Below are positions 24,372 to 33,358 of a stretch of DNA of 64,000 nt, one piece after another. Below the pieces are notes generated by a model, which was not told the DNA's origin, ran no database searches, and saw nothing but the letters and a program-made list of their open reading frames with translations. How positions within the stretch are numbered: the stretch's first letter is position 1; every line of letters starts with the position of its first letter. The position numbers and the translations under genes are program-made. Location: NCBI RefSeq assembly GCF_036245475.1, contig NZ_BTPM01000002.1, positions 620,001 to 684,000 of the forward strand, given 5' to 3'. The stretch comes from Vibrio sp. 10N (GTDB lineage: Bacteria; Pseudomonadota; Gammaproteobacteria; Enterobacterales; Vibrionaceae).

Positions 24372-25695
24372 GAGATATCTCCACCGTCATATTAAACTTA
24401 GCTACGGCTTCAAGAAGTCGAGTGACTTTTAGCTTTTTTCCGTAGCGACCAAAAGTCATGTGCGGATTGGTATGACCAACAATTTCTGCGACGACATGTT
24501 CCGCCTCGTCTGCAATTTTAAGCTGGTCAATGAATGTGTGGCGTAACCCATAAGAAGTCGGTCTATGTTTGGGTTTCATTCCAATCTTTGTTTGCACCTT
24601 ACCGAACTGAGTTCGATAAGTCTTTGTCCAATCTTTATCGACTGACAAGGGCTTGTAATGAAAGAGAGGGCGGTTATTGCGTTTACTGCGGCTACGAACA
24701 AACGCTATAAAGTCCTCCCGTATATGTGGATGTAGTGGGACGAATCGAATAGCGTGGGAATTCTTTAAGTGCTGATCTGTTGACTTGTCGTTAACGTGCA
24801 GGCACCAGATCCCTTCAACCTCTGTGACGTCATTTGTATAGAGTTGACAAGCTTCTCCCGTTCTCAGTCCGTGAAATAGTTGAAGTTGCGTAATCCACTG
24901 AAAATCGAGTGACTGATTACGAAAAGCTTTACTCGATAGAAAGTCAAAGAGTTCTTTCTCCGTCCAGCGTTCGCGCTCGGTGCTAGCGTGTTGCTTAGCT
25001 CTAAATTTGGGCGATACTTTATCCGTTGGATTATGAGATATGTAGTCCATCTGATACAGCCACCCGAAGAACTGAGTCGTTGAAGCAAAGTAATCTTTGT
25101 TTGTCTTCATTGACCGCTTTTCACTGTGAAGCTGAGTCACATATTGCATAAATGTCGCTGACGTAATGTAGACAGTGTTATTACTGTGAGCAAAAGACAA
25201 GAAATGAGATATGCGCTGTTCGAGTTGATGTACAGTCAGCGCTCTGACGTTCTCTACACGCTTTGATGCTAAGAACTCTCTCAGCAAGCTCTCTACGCTA
25301 TAAAGAGAAATTGGATGCTGCTGAGAAGCTGGGTAAGGTTCTAATGTGTGAAAATCGATGTGGTCAAGCTCAGGAAAGTCACTAAAACCTGGCTTACTTG
25401 ATTCTTCGAGAGAGAAATCAGTTTGTTGCGCTTCATTATACTCCATTCGTATTACTCTAATTTGTTCCCTTAAAGTATGCGTGAAGGTTTTCGCACTAGG
25501 TATAGTGCCTTGCATTGCTATGCGATAAGCAGCGCGGATGCACTGAGCAATCTCGAAGTTACGCTCGATAGCTAATTGTCTATCGCGAGTAAGCAAACTG
25601 AATTTGAAATCGTACGGATAGCCATGGAAGCGAAGCTCTTTTGGAGTGCAAACGCGGGTTTGATATACACCATTTGGCGCTTTTTGTAAGTACAT
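24364..25695 (-). CDS. int: Tyrosine integrase of the tRNA-Ser island
   Basis: 443 residues. The N-terminal arm-type region opens with MYLQKAPNGVYQTRVCTPKE, followed by a SAM-like core-binding domain (residues of about 150-240). Catalytic residues are Arg in LFHGLRTGEACQLY, the second Arg in TSYGLRHTFIDQ (Tyr in place of the usual first His), His in EIVGHTNPHMTF and Tyr in GRYGKK. It starts 89 bp from the attR copy of the tRNA-Ser end and runs away from it, so it is the integrase that used this site. Confidence 0.9.
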   Translation of the reverse strand: MYLQKAPNGVYQTRVCTPKELRFHGYPYDFKFSLLTRDRQLAIERNFEIAQCIRAAYRIAMQGTIPSAKTFTHTLREQIRVIRMEYNEAQQTDFSLEESSKPGFSDFPELDHIDFHTLEPYPASQQHPISLYSVESLLREFLASKRVENVRALTVHQLEQRISHFLSFAHSNNTVYITSATFMQYVTQLHSEKRSMKTNKDYFASTTQFFGWLYQMDYISHNPTDKVSPKFRAKQHASTERERWTEKELFDFLSSKAFRNQSLDFQWITQLQLFHGLRTGEACQLYTNDVTEVEGIWCLHVNDKSTDQHLKNSHAIRFVPLHPHIREDFIAFVRSRSKRNNRPLFHYKPLSVDKDWTKTYRTQFGKVQTKIGMKPKHRPTSYGLRHTFIDQLKIADEAEHVVAEIVGHTNPHMTFGRYGKKLKVTRLLEAVAKFNMTVEISHD

Positions 25696-25742
25696 TGTCT
25701 CACCTCTCTGCGGGATAGGTGATTTGCAGTACGATAGATACG

Positions 25743-25768
25743 AAAAAGCCCTTGTAAAACAAGGGCTT
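25743..25768 (-). terminator. Element-borne terminator behind tRNA-Ser
   Basis: AAGCCCTTG, TAAAA, CAAGGGCTT with five more A residues at the left: a reverse-strand terminator 17 bases past the tRNA 3' end. It replaces the original one, which is now 14 kb away at 11563-11590. Confidence 0.85.
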
Positions 25769-25783
25769 AATGCGTAAAGAATA

Positions 25784-25810
25784 GTGGCGGAGAGATAGGG
25801 ATTTGAACCC
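25784..25810 (-). repeat. Right attachment site within tRNA-Ser
   Basis: 27 bases identical to 11597-11623. Here they form the genuine 3' end of the intact tRNA gene. Confidence 0.93.
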
Positions 25811-25875
25811 TAGAACCGCTATTAACGGTTGCCGGTTTTCAAGACCGGTGCTTTCGACCACTCAGCCATCTCTCC
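25785..25875 (-). tRNA. tRNA-Ser (anticodon UGA)
   Basis: A 91-base type II tRNA including an encoded CCA. The acceptor stem pairs GGAGAGA with TCTCTCC, the anticodon loop is CTTGAAA between CCGGT and ACCGG, and a long variable arm (CAACCGTTAATAGCGGTT) precedes GGGTTCAAATCCC. It is the integration site of the island and is intact. Confidence 0.97.
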
Positions 25876-26204
25876 GTGTTGGCGCTCATAATAGGGGGGT
25901 AGGAGTTAGCTGTAAAGGGAAAATTTGGTCTTTTGGTTTGTTTGCTTTAAAACTGATCAGATTGATGGTTTGCTGTGCAATGAGAGATGTGTTCCGAATT
26001 AAAACTGCTTCGCAAACGTTTACACGTGTTTGTGGCGCATTAGATGGGGTAAAATAAAATATTGTTTTTTATCTTTAAGTTGTTGAATTAATAGATTAAA
26101 ACACCATTCAGAATACGCTTGTTCGCTCGAAAATGTTTGCGTGATCTCGCGTGTTGCTTCAAAATATTACGGTTAGTTCTCGCGAACTGTGATTTGAGGT
26201 CAAG
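25876..26204. other. Region upstream of tRNA-Ser and the maoC-like gene
   Basis: 329 bp carrying the tRNA promoter (reverse) and the maoC-like promoter (forward). No gene or strong inverted repeat seen. AACTGATCAGATTG at 25951-25964 recalls the core of a FadR site but is too weak to call. Confidence 0.5.
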
Positions 26205-26885
26205 ATGAAAGTTGTAAAATTGTTTAAACAAAGAGCTGATTCTATTAAGCATCAGTCTGAGCTTATGCAATGGATGTCGCCAGCGATTAGAGAGTATTGG
26301 ACGGAGTTTGTTGATAAAACGAACCACAGCAATTTTCTAGCGTGGGTTCGAGACTATCACAAGCCAGCGGTTAATGAACCAGAAGTTGCACAGGTCGAAC
26401 CAGAAATTGTGCTCAAACCCGCAGCTCAAGCATTGTATGACGAGTTACAAGAGCAAATCGGTACCGTTATTCACGAAGGCAGCTGGATTCATGTCGGTCA
26501 AGAGCGTATTAATCAGTTTGGTGCGATTACCGAGGATAACCAGTGGATCCATACCGATCCAGAGCGCGCTGTTGAAGAGTCACCGTTTAAAACAACCATT
26601 GCGCACGGCTTCCTGACGCTGTCGCTGTTGCCAGTATTAACAGACAGTGTTGACGCAGATAAGCCACTGTTCCCGACGGCAAAGATGATGGTCAATATTG
26701 GTCTGAACCAGGTGCGTTTTCCTTACCCAGTGAAGGTTGGCAGTAATCTGCGCGCACAGAGTACTTTAGTTAAAGTAACGCCGATCAAAAAAGGTTTGGA
26801 GATCGAGCGAGAAATCCGTGTACAGATCGAAGGTGTGCGTCGCCCAGCTTGTATCGCAACATCGGTTATTCACTTGCACTTCTAA
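26205..26885 (+). CDS. MaoC-family (R)-specific enoyl-CoA hydratase
   Basis: 226 residues. A basic N-terminal extension of about 80 residues precedes a single hot-dog domain. The hydratase motif is FGAITEDNQWIHTDPERA, with the catalytic Asp and His, followed by TIAHGFLTLSLLP. Such enzymes hydrate trans-2-enoyl-CoA to (R)-3-hydroxyacyl-CoA for beta-oxidation side routes or polyhydroxyalkanoate synthesis. The extension makes it longer than PhaJ (about 135-160 residues). It is a single gene with its own terminator. Confidence 0.85.
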   Translation: MKVVKLFKQRADSIKHQSELMQWMSPAIREYWTEFVDKTNHSNFLAWVRDYHKPAVNEPEVAQVEPEIVLKPAAQALYDELQEQIGTVIHEGSWIHVGQERINQFGAITEDNQWIHTDPERAVEESPFKTTIAHGFLTLSLLPVLTDSVDADKPLFPTAKMMVNIGLNQVRFPYPVKVGSNLRAQSTLVKVTPIKKGLEIEREIRVQIEGVRRPACIATSVIHLHF

Positions 26886-26904
26886 TTCAATATATCGAAT
26901 TGCT

Positions 26905-26933
26905 AAAGCCCAGTTTTGACACTGGGCTTTTTT
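26905..26933 (+). terminator. Intrinsic terminator of the maoC-like gene
   Basis: AAAGCCCAGT, TTTGAC, ACTGGGCTTT then TTT: a perfect 10-bp stem 19 bases after the stop. Confidence 0.9.
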
Positions 26934-26980
26934 GTACTTGAAACTTGGTATGTACGCACTTTTTGTTCCTGCGTAATGAC

Positions 26981-28597
26981 TTATCTATGGTTTACGTAGC
27001 ATACTTGATAGCGAATATTGAGCCCCTCGAACTGCTTCATCCATCGTATTTGGTTGTGCTGTAATTTGTCGCCGGGTCCTTTCACTTCACACCACATCCA
27101 ATCACCATCTTTAAACGCCACAACGTCAGGTTGACCGGCGCGATAAGCGCGAATGTCATCGAGCATCACCGTAAAAAGGCCAACAAGCTGCTCGTTGCTA
27201 ATGTTTTCCTGGGCTAGTGAAAGCCATGACTCATCCAGTAACTCCCAAATAATAAACGGATTTTGGAGGCCAACCTTGCTTTTGTGTCGGTTAACTAAAT
27301 TGGCAATACCTTGTTGCCGGATCTCATGCAGCCTGCGTTCAACTATATGCTCACGATTCTCAACGAAATCTTTTCGATATAAGTCCAAAGGTTGCCGTTG
27401 ATAGGGATTTACGAAGGCCCCCTCAATAGGAGCGAATAAAATGTCCCAGAATGCGAGACCAAACAAGGTGTTTAGGAATTGATTCTCAAGATAAAAAGCC
27501 TGCCAGCCTTCGCTTTTAAGGGCTTCGACAACGGCAAGCTCAACACGATGCGTGTTAAGATCCAACGTGCGATGCGTCTCTGGGGGAGACAGTTTTTCCG
27601 CCTTTGGTTTTGGGATCCTCAATGCTTTGTATAGAGGCGCTGACAAACGTTCTGCCACTTCAAACTCTTCAATGCTGAGTGGACCCTCTAGCATTGATTC
27701 AACGATCTCTAGTGCATTTTCAAATTTGGCTTGAGCTTTCAGTATGCGTGCTTGACGCTCCCTCGAAGGTGGCGTGATGGTTTGGTTAAACAGGTTTAAC
27801 GCGTCGTCGAATGCGCCATTTCGTTCGAGGTCGCGCGCAACTGAATTAACCAACTTATGGTATGTGCGCGATGCGTGTTTGCCATGTGGTAGTGGTAGGG
27901 ATTGAGAAAAATCGAGCAATGCTTGTTGCGATTTACGGTCTATCTCTTCATAGCTGGCAGCGAGATCGCCAATGGCTAATGATGAAAGCAATTCCTCTCT
28001 AGAGTGAAATAAGCGTGTTTCGGTGGAAATCTCGTATTGTTCGAAAGTATGGATCCCTAAGTTTTCGAGTACAAACTGAGCGAACTCTTGATGTCGATTA
28101 CCGAAGAACAGTAAACAAAATAGTGGCAGTTTGTCGTTGTCGATGAGCTTAACGGGCGTAAATGGTAATGAGATTTCCGTGCTTTCTATTTGTTCAGGGA
28201 GCAGGGCAATAAGCTCTGGTTTACGAAGAGCCTTCGGTAACTCCGGGAACAGTGACAATAGCTCTGGTTTGGTTAGGAGTTTGTCGGCTAATTCACGTGG
28301 CGAACTCGGTGGCGTTAAATCGAGGAAACCGGCAAGCTCAAGTTTACTAAGTAATTGCTCTGTGCCTGAAAGCTCAGGGTAGGTCAGTTTGTCACTTCGA
28401 AACCACTCTCCCTTACGAGTCATCATACGGATCAGAAGGCACTGCTCATCTTGTTCGAGGGCGTAAAAGCGAGCGAACCAGTCGTGCTCCATCTTATTTA
28501 ATAAATCACCATACAATCGCTCTACGCTGCGCAGCAACGTCATGAAATTGCTTAGGTAGTATTTTGGCTCGAGGGTGATTGGAGAAATCTTACTCAC
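26981..28597 (-). CDS. VRR-NUC nuclease, bacterial FAN1-like
   Basis: 538 residues starting with GTG (28597). The C-terminal VRR-NUC domain has the PD-(D/E)xK residues: PD at 490-491, then E504 and K506 in CEVKGPGDKLQ. The upstream part (AFYLENQFLNTLFGLAFWD, EGAFVNPYQRQPLDLY) and the helical and TPR-like middle match bacterial FAN1 homologues. These cut 5' flaps and unhook interstrand crosslinks. It is a single gene, convergent with maoC and divergent from the M16 peptidase. Confidence 0.9.
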   Translation of the reverse strand: MSKISPITLEPKYYLSNFMTLLRSVERLYGDLLNKMEHDWFARFYALEQDEQCLLIRMMTRKGEWFRSDKLTYPELSGTEQLLSKLELAGFLDLTPPSSPRELADKLLTKPELLSLFPELPKALRKPELIALLPEQIESTEISLPFTPVKLIDNDKLPLFCLLFFGNRHQEFAQFVLENLGIHTFEQYEISTETRLFHSREELLSSLAIGDLAASYEEIDRKSQQALLDFSQSLPLPHGKHASRTYHKLVNSVARDLERNGAFDDALNLFNQTITPPSRERQARILKAQAKFENALEIVESMLEGPLSIEEFEVAERLSAPLYKALRIPKPKAEKLSPPETHRTLDLNTHRVELAVVEALKSEGWQAFYLENQFLNTLFGLAFWDILFAPIEGAFVNPYQRQPLDLYRKDFVENREHIVERRLHEIRQQGIANLVNRHKSKVGLQNPFIIWELLDESWLSLAQENISNEQLVGLFTVMLDDIRAYRAGQPDVVAFKDGDWMWCEVKGPGDKLQHNQIRWMKQFEGLNIRYQVCYVNHR

Positions 28598-28733
28598 GGT
28601 ATGGCCTTCAGGTTGGTTTTATGAAATGACTCGCATTGAGTTGGAAAACTAACTGCAAGTGATTGAATAGTATTTCATTGATTTATCAAACATCGTAGCG
28701 TTTAGCGTTACTACTCGCAAGCTAGGTATTGGT

Positions 28734-31478
28734 ATGAAAAAACTGCAACTATGGTGTGTCTTTGGGGTATTAATGTTGGTGTTTGGCTGCTCTCCTGAGA
28801 GTGATGCTCCGATCAAACCTGATATTGGGTGGGCGACGACTGAGCTGGAAAATGGCCTGGTCGTCAGTCAGTACCAAAAAACAGGTGAACCACTTAGCTT
28901 TAGGCTCGTAGTTCATGCCGGGAGTCTTCAAGAGACCGCAAAACAATCAGGCTATGCCCACTTTCTAGAGCACTTATTCTTCCGAGTGGAGAATGTGCCG
29001 GAGCAAAACGCAGTGAAAGAAACTTTGTTCCAGTCAGGGGTAAGTTTTGGCGCTGATCTCAATGCATTTACATACAATCAATACACGGCGTATGAACTCT
29101 CCATTGATGATGCCGAGTCGCTAAATGCCGCTCTTTCTTGGTTAGCTTATGTCGCCGGGGGTATGACCGTTACCGAGGCGATGATCGAGCAAGAGAAAGG
29201 GGTCGTCATTGGTGAAATGAGAGTGACAAGGCCGGATCCTCAGCCATACGCTGATAAAGCGTATCAACATTTGCTCAAGGGAACTGAGCTTGAGTCTCAC
29301 GACATACTTGGCAGCAAATCTTCAATTGAGAACATGGATATCAAGGAGCTTCAGGGGTTTTATCAGCAATGGTACCAACCTCAGAACATGGAACTCTGGA
29401 TTGTCGGTGACTGGGGACAAAACGACTTACTCACCACAATAAACCGTCATTTTGGTTCAATAAAGAAAGGAGAGCAGCCAAGGCGAACTCTGATTGATCC
29501 AATTGAATTTAATGATGAGCCTTTCGTTGCTAAGGCTCTGCCGCAAGAGTATGCCACCCTGGATCTTGGTTATCAAATGCCAAATCCTGTAGTGATTACC
29601 GAGGCTGATCAGCTTGTTCAACTGGGTACGTATTTCATTAGCGATTTGGTTTCAAACAGGTTGTCTGAGCTGAATCGTTCTCCAGAGTTTACTCTGCAAG
29701 GGCTAAACACGTATCCAATGGATTTGCATGGTCATCGCTGGTTGCTCATTGGGGCTGCATTTGAGGAGTCAGAGCGTGATAAAGTCCAACAAGCAGTGAC
29801 TGCTGCTGTTGCATCGTTGACCCAACACGGAATCAGTGAAGATGAGTTAGATACGGTAAAACGCAGTTGGGTATCGTTCAATGACCAGTTGTTGAATGAT
29901 ATTCAGGTTTGGACTTCTAAGGAGCTCATCGATTATAAATTTGGCATGATGCAGGCTCAGAGTATCGCTCAAGATCCTAATCAATATGTCTCAGTTCACC
30001 GTCGTTTAGTCGACAAAATGACGGTAAGGCACGCCAATAAAGCCATCAAAAAGTTGTTTTCACAGTCGCCTATTATTGCGGTTAATACCAAACATGAGTC
30101 TGTTGATGTAAGTGCTATTACGGCCGGACTTAAACAAAAAACTGATAAACCACTTCAAATGGTCGTCTCCAAGACGCTTGCTGTTCCAGATACTAAAGGA
30201 AGTGTTGTATCGATAGAGAAGCAAGAGCACGACTTGGTTCTTTGGAAATTATCCAATGACATTGAAGTACTCTATGCTCAGCATGATAAGGCTGCAGACA
30301 AATTTTACGGCTGGTTTGGGTCGCTTGGTGGCTCGGCGATATTAGATAAAGCGTTGATGGCCTCTGGGCAACTTTTTCCTCTCGTTGCTCTTAACAGTCA
30401 TATTGGCCCTTTAACCCCAGAACAAATAGAACGATCGTTTCGTCGATCCAATAGTTACGTTGAACCTTTCATTCGTGATGCTAAACACGGGATGGTGTTT
30501 GGTACCAATGAGAAAGGTATCGCAGATGTTATGTCAGTAATGCATCACGCGATGTCTTTGACCGATGTTGATGGCTTGGCAGTGGATAAAGCGAAAACGA
30601 TGCTGATTAATGAGCTCAAGCGTTTAGAGCAGGAGCCTGAATTCAAAACTTTTAACGACGCGTTTAGGCTTGGTTTGGATACATACAGTCACTTGCAATC
30701 AAGGACTGAATCAGAAGTTGCGATGGTGAATAAGGAAAGTGTACTCGAGGCTTACAATAAATTAGTTCGAGTTAACCGAGGCTACAAAATGGTGTTAGTA
30801 GGGAGCAAACCAGCAGCAGAGGTTAAATCGATCATCGAGCAGTATATTGCGAGCATAGAGTTTACGGATAAGGCTGCATACTCTTGGCCTACAGCCTCGC
30901 TTAAATCGTCAGGGCCAGCAAGTATGATAACTATCGACAACTACCCTTCTCAGGACGGTAAATCCAAAGTGTACATGGTCTCGGTTGCCGAACGAAATGA
31001 GCCGAGAACCGCAAAAGATGTGTTTGCAGAGGATATGTTGCAAAGGTTACTTAATGAACGAGTCATGCAAACGCTTCGAGTGGATAACTCATTGGACTAC
31101 AGTCCAGAAGCCTATGGTTTTCTCCAAGAAGGGAATGGTCTAGTCGGCTGGTCGTTTTATGCTCACGTAGAACCAAAAGATGAAACCAAGACGATGAGTT
31201 TGTTTAAAGACGTCACTAAAGATGTACTCAATGGGTTCGAAGCTCAAGAGCGTGACAAAGTGGTTGCTCAGCTAAAAAGCGATCTATCGCCTTGGTCAGA
31301 TAATCCAGAAAATATGAGTTTTATGCTGTTCCGTTATTGGCTCTTCGGTTATGGCACCGAGGCCCTTTATAACTATGAATCGGTGGCAGAGAGCGTAACT
31401 TTGAGTGATCTCGATCGTATGGCCAAACAGGAGTTCGGTCGAAATTCCAACAAATTCTCTTTGTTAATCAATCCATAA
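28734..31478 (+). CDS. M16-family zinc peptidase, lipoprotein
   Basis: 914 residues. A lipoprotein signal ends in the lipobox VFGC (C19), so the protein is membrane-anchored on the periplasmic side. The inverted zinc motif HFLEH lies at residues 76-80, with the third ligand Glu in the later EKGVVIGE block. Two tandem M16 halves follow, as in pitrilysin and insulinase enzymes, and the second half lacks the motif, as usual. It degrades peptides in the periplasm; the substrate is unknown. It is a single gene upstream of aroG. Confidence 0.9.
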   Translation: MKKLQLWCVFGVLMLVFGCSPESDAPIKPDIGWATTELENGLVVSQYQKTGEPLSFRLVVHAGSLQETAKQSGYAHFLEHLFFRVENVPEQNAVKETLFQSGVSFGADLNAFTYNQYTAYELSIDDAESLNAALSWLAYVAGGMTVTEAMIEQEKGVVIGEMRVTRPDPQPYADKAYQHLLKGTELESHDILGSKSSIENMDIKELQGFYQQWYQPQNMELWIVGDWGQNDLLTTINRHFGSIKKGEQPRRTLIDPIEFNDEPFVAKALPQEYATLDLGYQMPNPVVITEADQLVQLGTYFISDLVSNRLSELNRSPEFTLQGLNTYPMDLHGHRWLLIGAAFEESERDKVQQAVTAAVASLTQHGISEDELDTVKRSWVSFNDQLLNDIQVWTSKELIDYKFGMMQAQSIAQDPNQYVSVHRRLVDKMTVRHANKAIKKLFSQSPIIAVNTKHESVDVSAITAGLKQKTDKPLQMVVSKTLAVPDTKGSVVSIEKQEHDLVLWKLSNDIEVLYAQHDKAADKFYGWFGSLGGSAILDKALMASGQLFPLVALNSHIGPLTPEQIERSFRRSNSYVEPFIRDAKHGMVFGTNEKGIADVMSVMHHAMSLTDVDGLAVDKAKTMLINELKRLEQEPEFKTFNDAFRLGLDTYSHLQSRTESEVAMVNKESVLEAYNKLVRVNRGYKMVLVGSKPAAEVKSIIEQYIASIEFTDKAAYSWPTASLKSSGPASMITIDNYPSQDGKSKVYMVSVAERNEPRTAKDVFAEDMLQRLLNERVMQTLRVDNSLDYSPEAYGFLQEGNGLVGWSFYAHVEPKDETKTMSLFKDVTKDVLNGFEAQERDKVVAQLKSDLSPWSDNPENMSFMLFRYWLFGYGTEALYNYESVAESVTLSDLDRMAKQEFGRNSNKFSLLINP

Positions 31479-31493
31479 GGATAAAAAATCGAC

Positions 31494-31511
31494 CGTATTA
31501 AAAAGTTTACA
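31494..31511. promoter_or_regulatory. Candidate TyrR box upstream of aroG
   Basis: CGTATT-N6-TTTACA, with the right half-site perfect and the left half keeping the G that lies 14 bases from the invariant C of the TGTAAA-N6-TTTACA consensus. It lies 173 bp before the aroG start, a little far but in the only control region. Confidence 0.4.
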
Positions 31512-31683
31512 TGGTGTTAATTTGGAAAAACGGTGAGGAAATTTGCCTTTTTTTAAAATTAGTGATTGCACTTCTTGTTCTAAGCGGATAAGTTACAGGA
31601 AAGAGCGCGATATAAATCACAAAATGGATTGTGATGGTCGCGCTCAACAAGATGTAGAAATAAAGAATAGGAAGAAGTAAGCG

Positions 31684-32736
31684 ATGTTCCAAACTGATGA
31701 CGTAAGAATTAACAAAGTAAAAGAACTTTTACCACCTGTTGCTGTGTTAGAGAAGTTTCCAGCGACTGAAGTTGCTTCTTCTACCACGTTTAACGCACGT
31801 AAAGCGATCCATAACATTCTTGAAGGCGAAGATGATCGACTACTAGTAATCGTTGGTCCTTGTTCAATCCATGATCCTGAAGCCGCCGTTGAATATGGCA
31901 AGCGTTTGAAAGTACTTCGTGACGAGCTTGGTGATCGCCTGGAAATCGTGATGCGAGTTTACTTTGAAAAGCCGCGTACTACGGTTGGTTGGAAAGGTCT
32001 AATCAACGACCCTTACCTCAATGACACGTTCAAAATTAACGACGGTCTACGCATGGGTCGTAAGCTTCTGCTTGATCTTACTGATATGGGTATGCCGACA
32101 GCCAGTGAATTCTTAGATATGATCACGCCACAGTATGTTGCAGATCTTATTAGTTGGGGTGCAATTGGTGCACGTACGACGGAATCTCAGGTTCACCGTG
32201 AGCTAGCTTCTGGTATTTCTTGCCCAGTTGGCTTTAAGAATGGTACAGATGGCAACATCAAAATCGCATCAGACGCTATTCGTTCTGCAAGCGCTTCTCA
32301 CCACTTCTTGTCGGTCACTAAATACGGTCATTCTGCGATTATTGAAACTGCGGGTAACCCAGATTGCCACATCATTTTGCGCGGTGGTAAAGAGCCAAAC
32401 TACAGTGCATCACATGTGAAGGCGATTAAAGATGAGCTAACAGCTAACGGTCTGCCAGCTAAAGTGATGATCGACTTTAGTCACGCTAACAGCTCTAAAC
32501 AGTTCCAGCGTCAAAAAGTCGTATCGACAGATGTTGCTGAGCAAATGGCTAACGGTGAAGACGCGATTTTTGGTGTCATGATCGAATCGCACCTAGTTGA
32601 AGGTCGTCAAGATCTGGTTGATGGTGTCGCACCAACTTACGGCCAGTCAATTACAGATGCTTGTATCGGCTGGGAAGACACTGAGAAAGTGCTGCGTGAA
32701 CTTGCAGATGCGGTAGAAGCGCGTCGCAAAGGCTAA
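31684..32736 (+). CDS. aroG: 3-deoxy-7-phosphoheptulonate synthase (DAHP synthase, AroG type)
   Basis: 350 residues, the length of the class I enterobacterial-type enzyme. It condenses phosphoenolpyruvate and erythrose 4-phosphate in the first step of the shikimate pathway. Active-site blocks are LVIVGPCSIHDP (metal Cys), RVYFEKPRTTVGWKG, TRTTESQ-like GARTTESQVHRELASG and IDFSHANSSKQ. Feedback is probably by phenylalanine by analogy with AroG, although the sequence alone does not fix the effector. AGGAAGAAG precedes the ATG. Codon use is that of a highly expressed gene. Confidence 0.95.
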   Translation: MFQTDDVRINKVKELLPPVAVLEKFPATEVASSTTFNARKAIHNILEGEDDRLLVIVGPCSIHDPEAAVEYGKRLKVLRDELGDRLEIVMRVYFEKPRTTVGWKGLINDPYLNDTFKINDGLRMGRKLLLDLTDMGMPTASEFLDMITPQYVADLISWGAIGARTTESQVHRELASGISCPVGFKNGTDGNIKIASDAIRSASASHHFLSVTKYGHSAIIETAGNPDCHIILRGGKEPNYSASHVKAIKDELTANGLPAKVMIDFSHANSSKQFQRQKVVSTDVAEQMANGEDAIFGVMIESHLVEGRQDLVDGVAPTYGQSITDACIGWEDTEKVLRELADAVEARRKG

Positions 32737-32755
32737 CTAAAAACCTAAAGCATTT

Positions 32756-32783
32756 AAGCCTTTACTTCGGTGAAGGCTTTTTT
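32756..32783 (+). terminator. Intrinsic terminator of aroG
   Basis: AAGCCTTTAC, TTCG, GTGAAGGCTT, then TTTT, with one G-T pair; 19 bases after the stop codon. The UUCG tetraloop is a typical stabiliser. Confidence 0.9.
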
Positions 32784-32841
32784 ATTTGCGGTTTACAGTA
32801 CGCCGTGTTTTAATGTGCAGCATACTGTATGGGGGAAGATA

Positions 32842-33237
32842 ATGAAAGTAAAGGCTTTGATGGTGTTTGGATTGGCTTTGATGACGTCAGCGTCGTCCAT
32901 GGCGGCGACATTAACTAATGAACAGATATGTACCGCTGGTCTGGCGTTAGCGATCGATAAGAAACCGCGCGGCATTAAAACGCAAACTGGAGCAGGAAAG
33001 CGAGTGCTATTGTCATTAAAGGACTTTGAAACTGACTGGGATTATCGATGCGAGGTGAATAGAAACAAGAAGACCATAAAATTGGAAGCGAGAGAAGGGC
33101 GCCGAAACGATACTTATCTGAATCAATCCATTCGTTACAAGGTCACTAACGGTTCGCGAGCTATTGAAGTGATCATGAAAAAGCGCCAACCAGGCGTTAA
33201 GAGTGAAACCTACAACGCGATTCAGTTGAAAAGTTAA
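32842..33237 (+). CDS. Hypothetical exported protein
   Basis: 131 residues from the ATG at 32842 (GGGGGAAG upstream); 24 codons upstream are open but overlap the aroG terminator. A signal peptide ends at SSMAA. The mature part is basic, with Cys at TNEQICTAG and YRCEVNR that could pair in the periplasm. I do not recognise the family. Confidence 0.68.
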   Translation: MKVKALMVFGLALMTSASSMAATLTNEQICTAGLALAIDKKPRGIKTQTGAGKRVLLSLKDFETDWDYRCEVNRNKKTIKLEAREGRRNDTYLNQSIRYKVTNGSRAIEVIMKKRQPGVKSETYNAIQLKS

Positions 33238-33358
33238 ACCGATAACTGGGTCATTTCGGAAGGGGCATTGCATTTGGCATGCTTTGCCGTTTCCTGTTAT
33301 TGACGATGTAATGCTACCATAGAGAAAGGAACATGATCGTTTGGGCAGGGAGTGAGTC

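Larger units (their letters stand above)
11597..25810. mobile_element. Integrative genomic island in tRNA-Ser(UGA)
   Basis: A 14.2-kb segment bounded by 27-bp direct repeats of the tRNA-Ser 3' end. An integrase gene (24364-25695) sits beside the intact tRNA and is transcribed away from it, the standard arrangement of integrative elements. Inside are two more tyrosine recombinases, a KfrA-like gene, a Mob/Pre-like relaxase candidate with a stem-loop-rich intergenic region, an antitoxin-like gene, small unknown genes and a LysR-linked redox set. There are no structural phage genes and no conjugation channel genes, so if the element moves it would depend on a helper. The mixed content suggests a composite of two or more insertions. 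Confidence 0.9.

Noticed and set aside
25951-25967. FadR-like site before the maoC-like gene
   Set aside because: Only the CTGATCAGA core fits; the rest departs too far from the consensus to call a site.
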